This document shows, piece after piece, positions 17,291-26,113 of a stretch of DNA of 64,000 nt. The DNA is taken from contig NZ_CP082326.1 of assembly GCF_019884785.1 (NCBI RefSeq), positions 2,163,355 through 2,227,354 on the forward strand. Reading direction: 5' to 3'. The notes under the pieces were generated by a model, which was not told the DNA's origin, did not search any database, and saw only the letters and a list, made by a program, of their open reading frames with translations. The translations under genes and the position numbers were made by a program. The DNA is from Crassaminicella profunda (GTDB lineage Bacteria > Bacillota > Clostridia > Peptostreptococcales > Thermotaleaceae). Positions within the stretch are counted from its first letter, which is position 1; every line of letters begins with the position of its first letter.

Positions 17291-18982
17291 TTATATCTGT
17301 ACTTGCCCTATTCTTACTAGTTTCGTAACAAAAACCGATAGTATAGCAGTCAAAAGAATGATCAAAACACCATATGCCATAGTAATCCCTATTTCATACT
17401 CAAACAAAGCATTCACCATTGCTATTGAAATAGGCTTATTCCATACGGTGTACAAATACACTGATATAGTATATTCTCCAACACTTCTTATAAACCCGAG
17501 CATTATCCCAGCTGTTATTCCTGGCATAATAATAGGAATAGTTATTTTCCTAAAAGTATAAAGCCATGACGCCCCTAAACTTTTAGAAGCTTCCATATAT
17601 GTATCATTTAGGTTATATAAAGAAACACTAATGGTTTTTAATGCAAGGGGTAAAACTTTTACATAATAGGCCAAAGGCAAAATCACATAGCTTCCTATCA
17701 GTATGCTATTGAAAGAAAATATATTCCCTTTGTTAAAAGCGTTAATCATATTTATAGCTATAGCACTAGCTGGCATTGCCCAAGGTAACATGGCTAAAAT
17801 CTCTACAAGTATTTTGAATCTATATTGAGTCTTCACAATAAGATATGAACAAGGAATGGCTACAAAAGCACCTAATAATGCTGCTATCATAGACATATTG
17901 ATACTGTTTATAAATGGAGCTAGCACCCTAGATTTTGTAAATATATTTTTATAATTGTCCAAAGAAAATTCTCTTGGATAGATTTCTATCATCCATGTCC
18001 CTGTCTTTACAAATGAAAGTATTATAATTGTAATCACAGGTAATATAATCAACACTATTAGAATAGTTGATAGCATCATAAATACCCCTTTTGCCCATTT
18101 ATTTTCAATCTTTATAGATCTAATACCTACCCCTTTCACTGAAGATGTGAAATTATTTTTTTTCTCATAATATCTAAATACTAACAAAAATACAATAGAT
18201 ACTATAGTCAATACGATCACTTGAACAGCTGCCATTTCCATATAATTATTTGCTTTTGCTAAAAGAATTTGTGTTGTAAGAACTTTATAATGATCTCCTA
18301 TTAAACTAGGCGCTGAAAAAGAACCTATCCCCAACATAAAAGTAATAATACTTGAAGCAATCAAAGCAGGTTTTATAAATGGTAGGATTATACTCGTAAA
18401 TATTTTAAGTTTTGATGCCCCAAGGTTCTGAGCAGCTTCAATTACTGAATAATCTATATTTTTTATGGCCACAGATACATTCATATAGAAATATACATAT
18501 TGTGTATATGCATGGACAAAAAGTATTCCGCCAAATCCTGAAAAAACATACGGTGCTTGATTAAGCCTAAATAATATTTCTATGGTTTTTGTAATCATAC
18601 CACTTTCTCCATAAAGCTGAATAAAAGCAAGAACAATGATAATTCCTGGTAACATAATAGGAGTTAATAATAGTTTATTTGTCAGTTTCTTAAAAGGAAA
18701 GTCAAAGTAATTTACATAAAAAGCTAAAATGGTTCCTATTACTCCACAAACAATAATATTAGAAAAACCTAATAGTAAAGTATTCCCTAATGCTTCTATA
18801 TTAGCTTTCACTGTGAAAAAATCTTTATAAAAAGACAAGGTCATTCCTTTATCCCCCATAAAACTAAGAATAACCGTATTACATGTAGGATATGCTATAT
18901 ATCCTACTAAGAACCACATTACTACTAAAGCTAAGCTCATTCTTCCTATCTTCATTTTTTTATTTTTCATTATACTATACAA
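17291..18982 (-). CDS. fused ABC permease (iron/2-aminoethylphosphonate type)
   Basis: A 563-aa protein with about 12 membrane spans made of two BinPD transport domains in tandem. Each half has the EAA loop that docks to the ATPase (EAAQNLGASKLKIF near 190-205, EASKSLGASWLYTF near 455-470). This tandem layout is typical of FbpB/PhnU-like importers for Fe3+ or 2-aminoethylphosphonate. It is the last gene of a four-gene operon (binding protein, ATPase, PP2C-like protein, permease), 17 nt after the PP2C gene. Confidence 0.88.
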   Translation of the reverse strand: MYSIMKNKKMKIGRMSLALVVMWFLVGYIAYPTCNTVILSFMGDKGMTLSFYKDFFTVKANIEALGNTLLLGFSNIIVCGVIGTILAFYVNYFDFPFKKLTNKLLLTPIMLPGIIIVLAFIQLYGESGMITKTIEILFRLNQAPYVFSGFGGILFVHAYTQYVYFYMNVSVAIKNIDYSVIEAAQNLGASKLKIFTSIILPFIKPALIASSIITFMLGIGSFSAPSLIGDHYKVLTTQILLAKANNYMEMAAVQVIVLTIVSIVFLLVFRYYEKKNNFTSSVKGVGIRSIKIENKWAKGVFMMLSTILIVLIILPVITIIILSFVKTGTWMIEIYPREFSLDNYKNIFTKSRVLAPFINSINMSMIAALLGAFVAIPCSYLIVKTQYRFKILVEILAMLPWAMPASAIAINMINAFNKGNIFSFNSILIGSYVILPLAYYVKVLPLALKTISVSLYNLNDTYMEASKSLGASWLYTFRKITIPIIMPGITAGIMLGFIRSVGEYTISVYLYTVWNKPISIAMVNALFEYEIGITMAYGVLIILLTAILSVFVTKLVRIGQVQI

Positions 18983-18999
18983 AAGTTAGTCCCCTCACT

Positions 19000-19857
19000 C
19001 TAACAACTATAGTCCTTTTCAAAATTTAAATAAATAGCTGATGCATCATCATTTTTTTTAAATCTAGGATAATAAATACCATCTGAATCCTTTTCTTCAA
19101 TATATCGAAGAGTATGATAAAGTTGTTCTACCCCAGTCTTTTCAATTTCTTTTATTAATTCATTCCTATTTATATAGTCATATTTATCAGAAAGTGCTGA
19201 AAAACCATCACTAGCAATCAATACTTTTGTATTTTTATCTACTTTTATCTTTCCACATAACCCTTTTTTTGCTGCTATTTCATCAAAGCCTAATATCCAA
19301 TATCCATCCTCTGTATTTTTTAAAAGTCTATTGCTAATAATCAAATCCATCAATTCTTCTTTTGCTTGGCCTACATTCATTTTTTCTTTTACCATTAATT
19401 CTTTCATAGATTTAAAAACATGATCATCTAGTCTTGTTACCTTTTCATCCATGATGGTTTGTATTTTTTCTTCCTGCTCAACTATCAAAACAACATCTCC
19501 TAATGAAAAATATTCTAATCCACCCTCATGCCACTTAAGAACTACAATAGAACTTGAAGGAAAATCTAGATTGGATAAAGTTTGATGTTGCGTAATTGTT
19601 AAAAATTCACTTTTAATCATTTTAATTCCTTTTTCTATTATGTTTGAAATACTTTCGTTCTTATGGATATTATGAGATAAATATTGATCCCACCATGTAA
19701 CAAACCATTTTGCATCACTTTCTTTATGGACTATATTTTTTTTATTTAATCCTGTAGCACCATCTAATACCCATGCACCATATTCATTCATATTTACCAT
19801 ATCTTCATTAACTACTGTTCCTGGTCTACAAAGAATCTGCTTATTTATAATTTTCAT
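19000..19857 (-). CDS. PP2C-like protein phosphatase inside the ABC operon
   Basis: A 285-aa cytoplasmic protein with the layout of a PP2C/SpoIIE-type metal phosphatase. It has NEDM near residue 18, WVLDGATGL near residue 30 (the metal-binding DG), FSLGDV near 125 and VLIASDGFSAL near 210. Some classical PP2C acidic residues are not obvious, so activity is likely but not certain. It lies between the ATPase and permease genes of one transporter. Its ribosome site (AGGAGGGG) is about 25 nt from the ATG, separated by a small hairpin at 19865-19879; an in-frame stop excludes an earlier start. It may dephosphorylate the metabolite or a transporter partner; that is inference. Confidence 0.7.
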   Translation of the reverse strand: MKIINKQILCRPGTVVNEDMVNMNEYGAWVLDGATGLNKKNIVHKESDAKWFVTWWDQYLSHNIHKNESISNIIEKGIKMIKSEFLTITQHQTLSNLDFPSSSIVVLKWHEGGLEYFSLGDVVLIVEQEEKIQTIMDEKVTRLDDHVFKSMKELMVKEKMNVGQAKEELMDLIISNRLLKNTEDGYWILGFDEIAAKKGLCGKIKVDKNTKVLIASDGFSALSDKYDYINRNELIKEIEKTGVEQLYHTLRYIEEKDSDGIYYPRFKKNDDASAIYLNFEKDYSC

Positions 19858-19864
19858 AGTTTAT

Positions 19865-19879
19865 GTTGCACTAAGCAAC
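19865..19879 (-). promoter_or_regulatory. hairpin between ribosome site and start codon of the PP2C gene
   Basis: GTTGC / GCAAC with a 5-nt loop sits directly after AAGGAGGGGAA and before ATAAACT-ATG. Folding it would bring the ribosome site to a normal distance of about 8-9 nt. The same bases can be read as a five-codon TTG-started peptide. Confidence 0.45.
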
Positions 19880-19891
19880 TTCCCCTCCTTA

Positions 19892-20932
19892 TTAGCTTAA
19901 AACCCTTATAGCATTTTTGTTCATATATATATAAACTTCATCATCTACATTGATCTTACAATCCTCATCCATATGATTTAGTTGGCTAACCTTAAATCTT
20001 AATCCTTTTACATAAACCATATATTCAATAGTCGCACCATTAAATTGGATTTTATCTACTTTTCCTTTCCATACATTTTCTAACCATTTAACATCTTTAG
20101 ATATTCTTATGTCTTGAGGTCTGATTGAAATATACTTTCCTTTAAGGGTTTCTTTCAAATCTAAAATCATTCCATTGCTCAATTTCGCCAATTTATCATC
20201 TATTACTGCCTCTAATAAATTGGTATCTCCTATGAAAGTAGCCACGAAAGTATTCTTTGGTTCTTGATAAATTTCTTTTGGTGTTCCTATTTGCACACAT
20301 TCTCCTCTATTAAATACAGCAAGCTTATCAGACATGGTAAGGGCCTCACTTTGATCATGTGTAACAAATATAGTTGTAATGCCTAAGCTTTTTTGTAGCT
20401 GCCCTATTTCTATTCTCATCTTATCACGAAGATTTGCATCTAAATTAGATAAGGGCTCATCTAATAACAATACTTTAGGTTCTATAATGAGAGATCTTGC
20501 TAACGCTATTCTTTGTTGCTCTCCTCCTGAAAGTTCTGATATTTTTCGATCCTCATAACCATCTAAACTTACAAGATGAAGATATTTTTCAACCTTAGCT
20601 AAAATTTGTTTCTTAGGTATTTTTTTAATCTTTAGCCCATATGCAATATTTTCATATACATTCATATGGGGAAATAAAGCATAATTTTGAAATACCATTC
20701 CTACCTCTCTATTCTCTGATGGAATCAGGGTAATATCTTTATTTCCTAAAAAGATTCTCCCCTTATCTGGTTTTATAAATCCTGCTATCATCCTCAATAT
20801 AGTAGTTTTTCCACATCCCGATGGTCCTAGAAAAGTAAAAAAGTTTCCTTCCTCTATAGAAAAATCCACATGATTTACAGCAATTGTATTCCCAAAGGTT
20901 TTTGATATGTTTTCTAAAGTAACTTTTGCCAT
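19892..20932 (-). CDS. ABC transporter ATP-binding protein (spermidine/Fe3+/phosphonate type)
   Basis: A 346-aa ATPase with Walker A GPSGCGKTT near residue 38, Q-loop VFQNYALFPHM, signature LSGGEQQRIALARSL, Walker B VLLLDEPLSNLD and switch His in FVTHDQSEAL. The last ~110 residues form a TOBE regulatory domain, as in PotA/FbpC/PhnT. The ATG at 20932 follows TTAGGAGGAAGGT. It energises the permease encoded two genes downstream with the binding protein encoded just upstream. Confidence 0.95.
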   Translation of the reverse strand: MAKVTLENISKTFGNTIAVNHVDFSIEEGNFFTFLGPSGCGKTTILRMIAGFIKPDKGRIFLGNKDITLIPSENREVGMVFQNYALFPHMNVYENIAYGLKIKKIPKKQILAKVEKYLHLVSLDGYEDRKISELSGGEQQRIALARSLIIEPKVLLLDEPLSNLDANLRDKMRIEIGQLQKSLGITTIFVTHDQSEALTMSDKLAVFNRGECVQIGTPKEIYQEPKNTFVATFIGDTNLLEAVIDDKLAKLSNGMILDLKETLKGKYISIRPQDIRISKDVKWLENVWKGKVDKIQFNGATIEYMVYVKGLRFKVSQLNHMDEDCKINVDDEVYIYMNKNAIRVLS

Positions 20933-21002
20933 ACCTTCCTCCTAATAAATTTTCTAGATAAAAATATAATGAGGAAAAAATCCCTCATTATATGATCATT
21001 TA

Positions 21003-22079
21003 TTATTTTTTATCTTTATTAGCATCCTTAATTTCTGTATCCCATTTTTGCATCCATTCTGATTGTTTTTCTGATAAAACGCTCCAATCCACATCCATCA
21101 TTCTATATTCTTTTTCCTTCATCCATTCTGGAGAGTTCTTAATCCCTTCTGGATGAGTTGGCATACGATTAAATTCTGTAGCAAGTTTTGCTTGAATATC
21201 AGGTCTTCCAGCAAATTCAATAAATGCTTTTGCTGCATTTGGATTTTTTGCATTCTTAATCATAGCAATACTATCTGTAATAATAGGTGAACCACTTTCT
21301 GCATCTACTACTACTAATGGTAAATTGTTTTTCACCTTATTATCAACTATTGCATTTAATGGTGCATAACTGATTCCTGCTTCTTTACGTCCTAAGGCTT
21401 GGAATTGTAATGAACCACTTCCATAATATTTCTTTGTATTTTGATCTAATTCACTCATAAATTTCCAACCATCATCTATTTTTCCTGTCTTTTCATATTG
21501 ATAAAGAAGACTTGAGAATGTTGCTCTAGCTGATGATGATAATGCATTTCTAAACACCAATTGCTCTTTATATTCAGGCTTTGTAAGATCTGACCAATCC
21601 TTTGGTGCATTTTCTTCACTAATTACTTCCCTATTATAAAATAACATCACTGGAGTTTGAATCGTTCCAAACCAATAGCCTTCTGCATCTTTAAAAGATG
21701 GATTTAACCCCTCTGCCCATGTAGGTATGTATTTTTCAAATAAATCTTCTTTTTTCAATTCAATAAATACAGAAGATGCCGCACCATACATGACATCTGA
21801 TTGAGGATTTTCTTTTTCTGCACGTACTCTATCAGGTAATTCTCCTTTAAAATTTAAAAACTCTACTTTTACACCTGTTTCTTTTTCAAACTCTGTAGCT
21901 ACATATTCTAATAATTTTTCAGGATGGGTAGAATAAACTACCACTTTTTCTTCTAATTTCACTTCTTCTTTAGTATTTTGTTCTTCTGTTTTTACATTCT
22001 CATTTGCTTTACTATTCCCACACCCAGCTAGCCCAAAAGCTAATAATAATGTTAGGATAATGCTGATAATTCTTTTCAA
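21003..22079 (-). CDS. ABC transporter substrate-binding lipoprotein (Fe3+/2-aminoethylphosphonate class)
   Basis: A 358-aa extracytoplasmic binding protein. The first 20 residues form a lipoprotein signal with lipobox LAGC, then a charged linker rich in Glu/Lys. The mature part (EKVVVYSTHPEKLLEYV... type opening) matches the family of Fe3+ and 2-aminoethylphosphonate binding proteins. The start is a TTG at 22079 behind GAGGAG. It leads the operon with ATPase, PP2C-like protein and permease; ferric iron, phosphonate and related ligands cannot be told apart by eye. Confidence 0.88.
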   Translation of the reverse strand: MKRIISIILTLLLAFGLAGCGNSKANENVKTEEQNTKEEVKLEEKVVVYSTHPEKLLEYVATEFEKETGVKVEFLNFKGELPDRVRAEKENPQSDVMYGAASSVFIELKKEDLFEKYIPTWAEGLNPSFKDAEGYWFGTIQTPVMLFYNREVISEENAPKDWSDLTKPEYKEQLVFRNALSSSARATFSSLLYQYEKTGKIDDGWKFMSELDQNTKKYYGSGSLQFQALGRKEAGISYAPLNAIVDNKVKNNLPLVVVDAESGSPIITDSIAMIKNAKNPNAAKAFIEFAGRPDIQAKLATEFNRMPTHPEGIKNSPEWMKEKEYRMMDVDWSVLSEKQSEWMQKWDTEIKDANKDKK

Positions 22080-22440
22080 ATCTTACAACTCCTCTCTGTC
22101 TATACATTCCATTTGATAATACCAAATTTTTCTATTGTTTTCAATTTATATAGAATTTTTCTATCATCATAGCGTTCATTATCATATTTTTCTATAATTT
22201 TCTCCTCGTACTCTTGTTTCTTGTCATAATATGCTCCCTATTCATTTATTTTTTTAGCATGATCTCCTATTTCTATCTACTAAAAATCTAAAAAATTCAT
22301 CAATATTTAAATACAGGGATAATCAATCAATTTTTAAGAAAAAATAATTTTAACATCTATTTCGTAACATAAATCACAGAATTTTAAGGATATTCTTGCT
22401 ATACTATAATCAAAATTAACCTTTTGAGAGGAGGATTTAT
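22080..22440. other. divergent intergenic region, no gene seen
   Basis: A 361-bp AT-rich spacer between the divergent ABC operon and the cupin gene. It must hold both promoters. A TATAAT-like box at about 22413-22418 precedes the cupin gene, but no convincing -35 or palindromic operator was found, and no open frame has a ribosome site. Confidence 0.4.
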
Positions 22441-22782
22441 ATGAGTCAACAATTATTTAAAAACATTGATTTTTCTAAAGTTATTGAAATGGAGTCCCTC
22501 GTTCAGTATCAAGAAGGAAGAGTAGTCAGTAGAACCCTCGCACAAGGCAAACCTTTAAGTGTGACCCTATTCGCCTTTGATAAAGGTGAAGAAATTAGTA
22601 CCCATGCAGCAGGAGGCGATGCATTAGTCTATGTTCTTGATGGGGAAACAAAAATTACTATAGGTGAAGAAGCCTTTACTGTAAAAAAAGGAGAAACTAT
22701 CGTAATGCCTGCCAATGTACCTCATGGTCTTGTAGCTACAGAAAAGTTTAAAATGTTGTTGGTTGTAGTCTTTAGCCTATAG
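22441..22782 (+). CDS. cupin-domain protein
   Basis: A 113-aa single-domain cupin. Motif 1 appears as a degenerate G-x5-H-x-(A)GGDALVYVLDG segment near residues 55-75, and motif 2 as PANVPHGL near 97-104. These give a small beta-barrel that usually binds a metal. The ATG at 22441 follows AGGAGG. It is a single-gene unit ended by a shared terminator. Stand-alone cupins of this kind have varied roles and the ligand is unknown. Confidence 0.85.
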   Translation: MSQQLFKNIDFSKVIEMESLVQYQEGRVVSRTLAQGKPLSVTLFAFDKGEEISTHAAGGDALVYVLDGETKITIGEEAFTVKKGETIVMPANVPHGLVATEKFKMLLVVVFSL

Positions 22783-22816
22783 GCTTATGGAACAAGCTCT
22801 ATACCAATAACTTTTC

Positions 22817-22854
22817 AAAAGGGTTATGCTTAAATACTAAGCATAACCCTTTTT
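22817..22854. terminator. bidirectional terminator between cupin and helicase genes
   Basis: A 16-bp perfect stem AAAAGGGTTATGCTTA with its complement and a 5-nt loop is flanked by A and T runs. It belongs to a family of similar GTTATGCTTA-type terminators in this window (near 11214, 33616 and 52364). Confidence 0.85.
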
Positions 22855-22861
22855 CTTATTG

Positions 22862-24244
22862 TTAAGATTTCTTCCCTTTAGAATATCTTTTACTATTAGA
22901 TTTTTCAGATCTTCCACGAGAATTTCCTTTTGTAGTATCTTGTTTTTTTGTTCCTGCAAATTTCCCCTTACCTTTTTTGCTACCCTCATTCTTTTTATTG
23001 TTGGATGATCGCTGATCCTTGCTACTTTTCTTGCGTCCAGATCTTTGATCTTTTTCTTTTCCAAACTTTTTAAATTTATTGTATCCTCTATTACCCTTTT
23101 CTCTCCACTCACTACTTCCTCGATCCTCTTCCTTAACCATATTTATTTTCTTCATGGTCATTTTTATTCCTTTTTCAATCTGATTCAATGTTTCTCGATC
23201 TTTCTGTGTAACAAAAGTAATAGCAACACCATTTTTCCCAGCACGTCCTGTACGTCCTATACGGTGAATATAACTCTCTGCATCTTGAGGGATATCATAA
23301 TTAAATACATGAGTCATCCCCTCTATATCTAATCCACGAGCGGCCACATCTGTTGCTACGAGAAATTGCACTTGTAATCTTCTAAATGATTTCATTACTT
23401 TCTCGCGTTTTGCCTGAGTCAAATCTCCATGGAGTTCATCTGAATTGTATCCATTCTTCTGTAATTCTTCATTAAGTGCACTTGCACGACGCTTTGTACG
23501 ACAAAAGATCACTGCCATAAATGGTTTTTGATCATCTAGCACCTTATAAAGTGCCTCCCTTTTCCCTCGATCTGTCGTCTGAATAACTAATTGTGTTATT
23601 TCATCTAATGTAACATTATTACTTTTTACACTTATGGCTACAGGTTCTTTCATGTATTTTGCAGCCAATGAATTTATTTGCTTTGGCATGGTTGCAGAAA
23701 AACACATGGTTTGTCTTCTTTTAGGTGTATGGCGTATAATCATCTCTACTTCTTTTAAAAATCCCATGTGAAGCATCTGATCTGCTTCATCTAATACTAG
23801 CATAGAGAGTTTACCAAAATCTACACTTTCTCGTCTAATATGATCTAGTAATCTTCCAGGAGTACCAATAACCATATGTATATTCCCCTTAAGTTTTCTA
23901 ATCTGCTGTACTACATCTTGTCCTCCATAAGCTGCCAAGATTTTAATTCCCTTAGCTGACAAAAGCTTCTTTGCCTCTGCTGTAATCTGAATTGCTAACT
24001 CTCGAGTAGGCGCAATAATAAGCCCTTGTACATGAGGTTTATTCACATCAATTTTTTCCATCATGGGAAGTAAAAAAGCAAGAGTTTTTCCCGTTCCTGT
24101 CTGAGCCTTTCCTATAACATCCTTGCCTGCTAACAATGGTGGTATGGCCTGTATCTGAATAGGTGTTGGTTCTACAATCCCATTTTCGTCTAATCTATCT
24201 TTAAGTTCATCTCCAATTCCAATATTTAAAAAATTATTTTTCAT
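22862..24244 (-). CDS. DEAD-box RNA helicase with basic C-terminal tail
   Basis: An ATP-dependent RNA helicase. All core motifs are present: Q motif [43 protein letters not shown], the RGLD segment and [10 protein letters not shown]. After the two RecA domains (to about residue 360) comes a ~100-residue tail rich in Lys, Arg, Ser, Gly and Asn that should bind RNA non-specifically. The frame extends to 24304, but the ATG at 24244 lies just after AAAGGAAAGGAA and gives the normal N-terminus (460 aa). Likely roles are ribosome assembly and mRNA turnover in the cold, as for CshA/DbpA-like enzymes. Confidence 0.93.
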   Translation of the reverse strand: MKNNFLNIGIGDELKDRLDENGIVEPTPIQIQAIPPLLAGKDVIGKAQTGTGKTLAFLLPMMEKIDVNKPHVQGLIIAPTRELAIQITAEAKKLLSAKGIKILAAYGGQDVVQQIRKLKGNIHMVIGTPGRLLDHIRRESVDFGKLSMLVLDEADQMLHMGFLKEVEMIIRHTPKRRQTMCFSATMPKQINSLAAKYMKEPVAISVKSNNVTLDEITQLVIQTTDRGKREALYKVLDDQKPFMAVIFCRTKRRASALNEELQKNGYNSDELHGDLTQAKREKVMKSFRRLQVQFLVATDVAARGLDIEGMTHVFNYDIPQDAESYIHRIGRTGRAGKNGVAITFVTQKDRETLNQIEKGIKMTMKKINMVKEEDRGSSEWREKGNRGYNKFKKFGKEKDQRSGRKKSSKDQRSSNNKKNEGSKKGKGKFAGTKKQDTTKGNSRGRSEKSNSKRYSKGKKS

Positions 24245-24351
24245 ATTCATTTCCTTTCCTTTTTTATTTATTATTCGCATCAAAGAATAAATCCATCCCG
24301 TCATTCTATCATAGTTTCATTCTAAATAGCAATCTATTATGAAAAATACAA

Positions 24352-24388
24352 AAACCTATAGGTTACACAATAAGTAACCTACAGGTTT
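24352..24388 (-). terminator. terminator of the 76-aa protein gene
   Basis: A stem of about 15 bp (AAACCTATAGGTTAC with one mismatch) begins 1-2 nt after the stop codon at 24390. On the minus strand it is followed by TTTTTGTATTTTTC. Confidence 0.7.
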
Positions 24389-24389
24389 C

Positions 24390-24620
24390 CTATTTCATCA
24401 ACATAAAACAATCTAGTGCATCCTGTGCTAAAATTTCTTCATCAGAAAATAAATATAAGAATTTTAGCAAAGTCTCTTTATTATTTGGAATTGCCCAAAC
24501 TTTTTTCTGAGCATCCCAATAGCTTCCTTTAATAGATTTAATTCTTCTGACTCTTTCTACATCATAAGTAAAATTTATATATAGATTTTCATCATTTTCC
24601 TTTTCAATTTGAATGGTCAT
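24390..24620 (-). CDS. small HARP-like / integrase-N-terminus-like protein (76 aa)
   Basis: Starts at an ATG behind ATAGGAG. The central segment IKSIKGSYWDAQKKVWAIP has the pattern of an IK-x-I-x-G-x-x-W-D-x-x-x-K-x-W-x-x-P module. That module occurs in HARP domains of SMARCAL-type proteins and at the start of some tyrosine recombinases. Here it stands alone, without ATPase or catalytic recombinase domain. It may be a small nucleic-acid-binding protein or the relic of a larger gene; its own ribosome site and terminator favour a working gene. Confidence 0.6.
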   Translation of the reverse strand: MTIQIEKENDENLYINFTYDVERVRRIKSIKGSYWDAQKKVWAIPNNKETLLKFLYLFSDEEILAQDALDCFMLMK

Positions 24621-24699
24621 TTTTATACTCCTATTTCTACATTGTTATTTCTTATTATCACCTATTATCTTTCTATATCTCTTCTAAGAAAATTATTAC

Positions 24700-26064
24700 T
24701 TATAAAACACGCTTTCTTTTCTTATGTTCATACATCAGTTTATCTGCTCTAGCCATTAATTCTTCAATCCCCACTGGATTTTCAGGATCAAAATGCGCAG
24801 CACCTATACTGATAGATATATTAAAAGCATACTTACTTTTTTCATTAAATATTTTTTGTTGATCTAAGAGTTTATTTATAATCTTTTCTATATTGTGTTC
24901 ATCTACATCTATAGATAAAGCTACAAATTCATCTCCACCTATTCTTGCGATAACATCATTCTCACGAAAAGTATTTTTTAAAATATTTGCAGCACCTATC
25001 AAGGCACAATCTCCTTGACTATGAGATAAATTATCATTAATATACTTCATCCCATCAATATCAATGAAAAATAATGCCATTCCTTTTTTATTACGTCTTG
25101 CAAATTGGATTTTATGTTCAACGATATTAAAAAACCCTCTTCTATTGTAAAGAGTTGTAAGTTCATCTGTAAGCGATTGAATTTTTAATTTTTCACGAAG
25201 ACGTACCTTTTCAGTAATATCTCTAATAGATAAAAGATATGCTTCTTTCCCTTCCCAATCCGTTTCTGAAATGCATACTTCTCCAATAATTTGATTCCCA
25301 TTCATAGTATTTATCATAATTTCTTTAATACCATTTTCAATTTCATCAAAATCTAAAATATCAAATATGGATTCCTCATATTTTTCACCAAACAGTTTTT
25401 TTGCTGCAGGATTTAGATATAATATCTCTTTGTCATGGTTAATGACTACCAAAGCATCTGTATTACTTTCAAGAATGCCTCTATAATTTTTTTCAAGCTT
25501 TCGAATAGTTTCAAATGCTTTTTTTAATTTGTTATTTGCATATTCAAGTTCTTTGCTCTTTTGTACAGCATTCTCAAATGTAGAAAGCAAAAGATCTATG
25601 ATTTGTATTCTTTCTGAATTAATAAAATGCTTTTCTCCTGCAAAGAATACTTCAATACCCATTTCACTAATTTTATTTTTTCTCAGTTCTATATTAACAA
25701 GCATATGTTGAATCCGTGAAAGAAGAAAGCTTTCATTGTATGGTTTTGTTATAAAATTATCTGCCTTAACCTTTAATCCTTTTATCACATCAGTAGGATC
25801 TGAAAGGGATGTCAATAAAATAACTGGAATGTGATTTAATTTATCATCCTCTTTGATTTTTTTACACAACGCATATCCATCCATTTTAGGCATAAGTATA
25901 TCTGTTACTACTAAGTCAGGTATATATTTATGAATACATTCTAAAGCTTGTACCCCATTATTTGCAACGATTACTTTATAATCTCTTTTTTCAAGAATAA
26001 ATTTAAGCTGCTGCGCTTGGGTTAAACTATCTTCAACAACCAAAATCTGTATTTCTTTATTCAT
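24700..26064 (-). CDS. response regulator diguanylate cyclase (REC-PAS-GGDEF), WspR-like
   Basis: The likely output protein of the chemosensory operon. Residues 1-120 are a receiver with phospho-acceptor Asp55 (VVTDILMPKMDG), then a coiled coil (about 160-200), a PAS domain (about 200-290) and a GGDEF domain (about 290-454). The active site ARIGGDEF is intact, with the inhibitory RxxD (REND) five residues upstream. Pseudomonas WspR has REC-GGDEF without the PAS insert. It starts at ATG 26064, 49 nt after cheB, and is the last gene of the operon. Phosphorylation by the CheA-REC kinase should raise cyclic di-GMP. Confidence 0.92.
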   Translation of the reverse strand: MNKEIQILVVEDSLTQAQQLKFILEKRDYKVIVANNGVQALECIHKYIPDLVVTDILMPKMDGYALCKKIKEDDKLNHIPVILLTSLSDPTDVIKGLKVKADNFITKPYNESFLLSRIQHMLVNIELRKNKISEMGIEVFFAGEKHFINSERIQIIDLLLSTFENAVQKSKELEYANNKLKKAFETIRKLEKNYRGILESNTDALVVINHDKEILYLNPAAKKLFGEKYEESIFDILDFDEIENGIKEIMINTMNGNQIIGEVCISETDWEGKEAYLLSIRDITEKVRLREKLKIQSLTDELTTLYNRRGFFNIVEHKIQFARRNKKGMALFFIDIDGMKYINDNLSHSQGDCALIGAANILKNTFRENDVIARIGGDEFVALSIDVDEHNIEKIINKLLDQQKIFNEKSKYAFNISISIGAAHFDPENPVGIEELMARADKLMYEHKKRKRVL

Positions 26065-26113
26065 TTTTTATGCTTCTCCTCCTCATATATAAACAGCTAC
26101 ACAATGATTTAAA

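Noticed and set aside
22837-23112. 91-aa minus-strand frame at the end of the helicase gene
   Set aside because: It overlaps the basic tail of the DEAD-box gene in another frame and has no ribosome site; Lys/Arg codon bias there creates open shadow frames.
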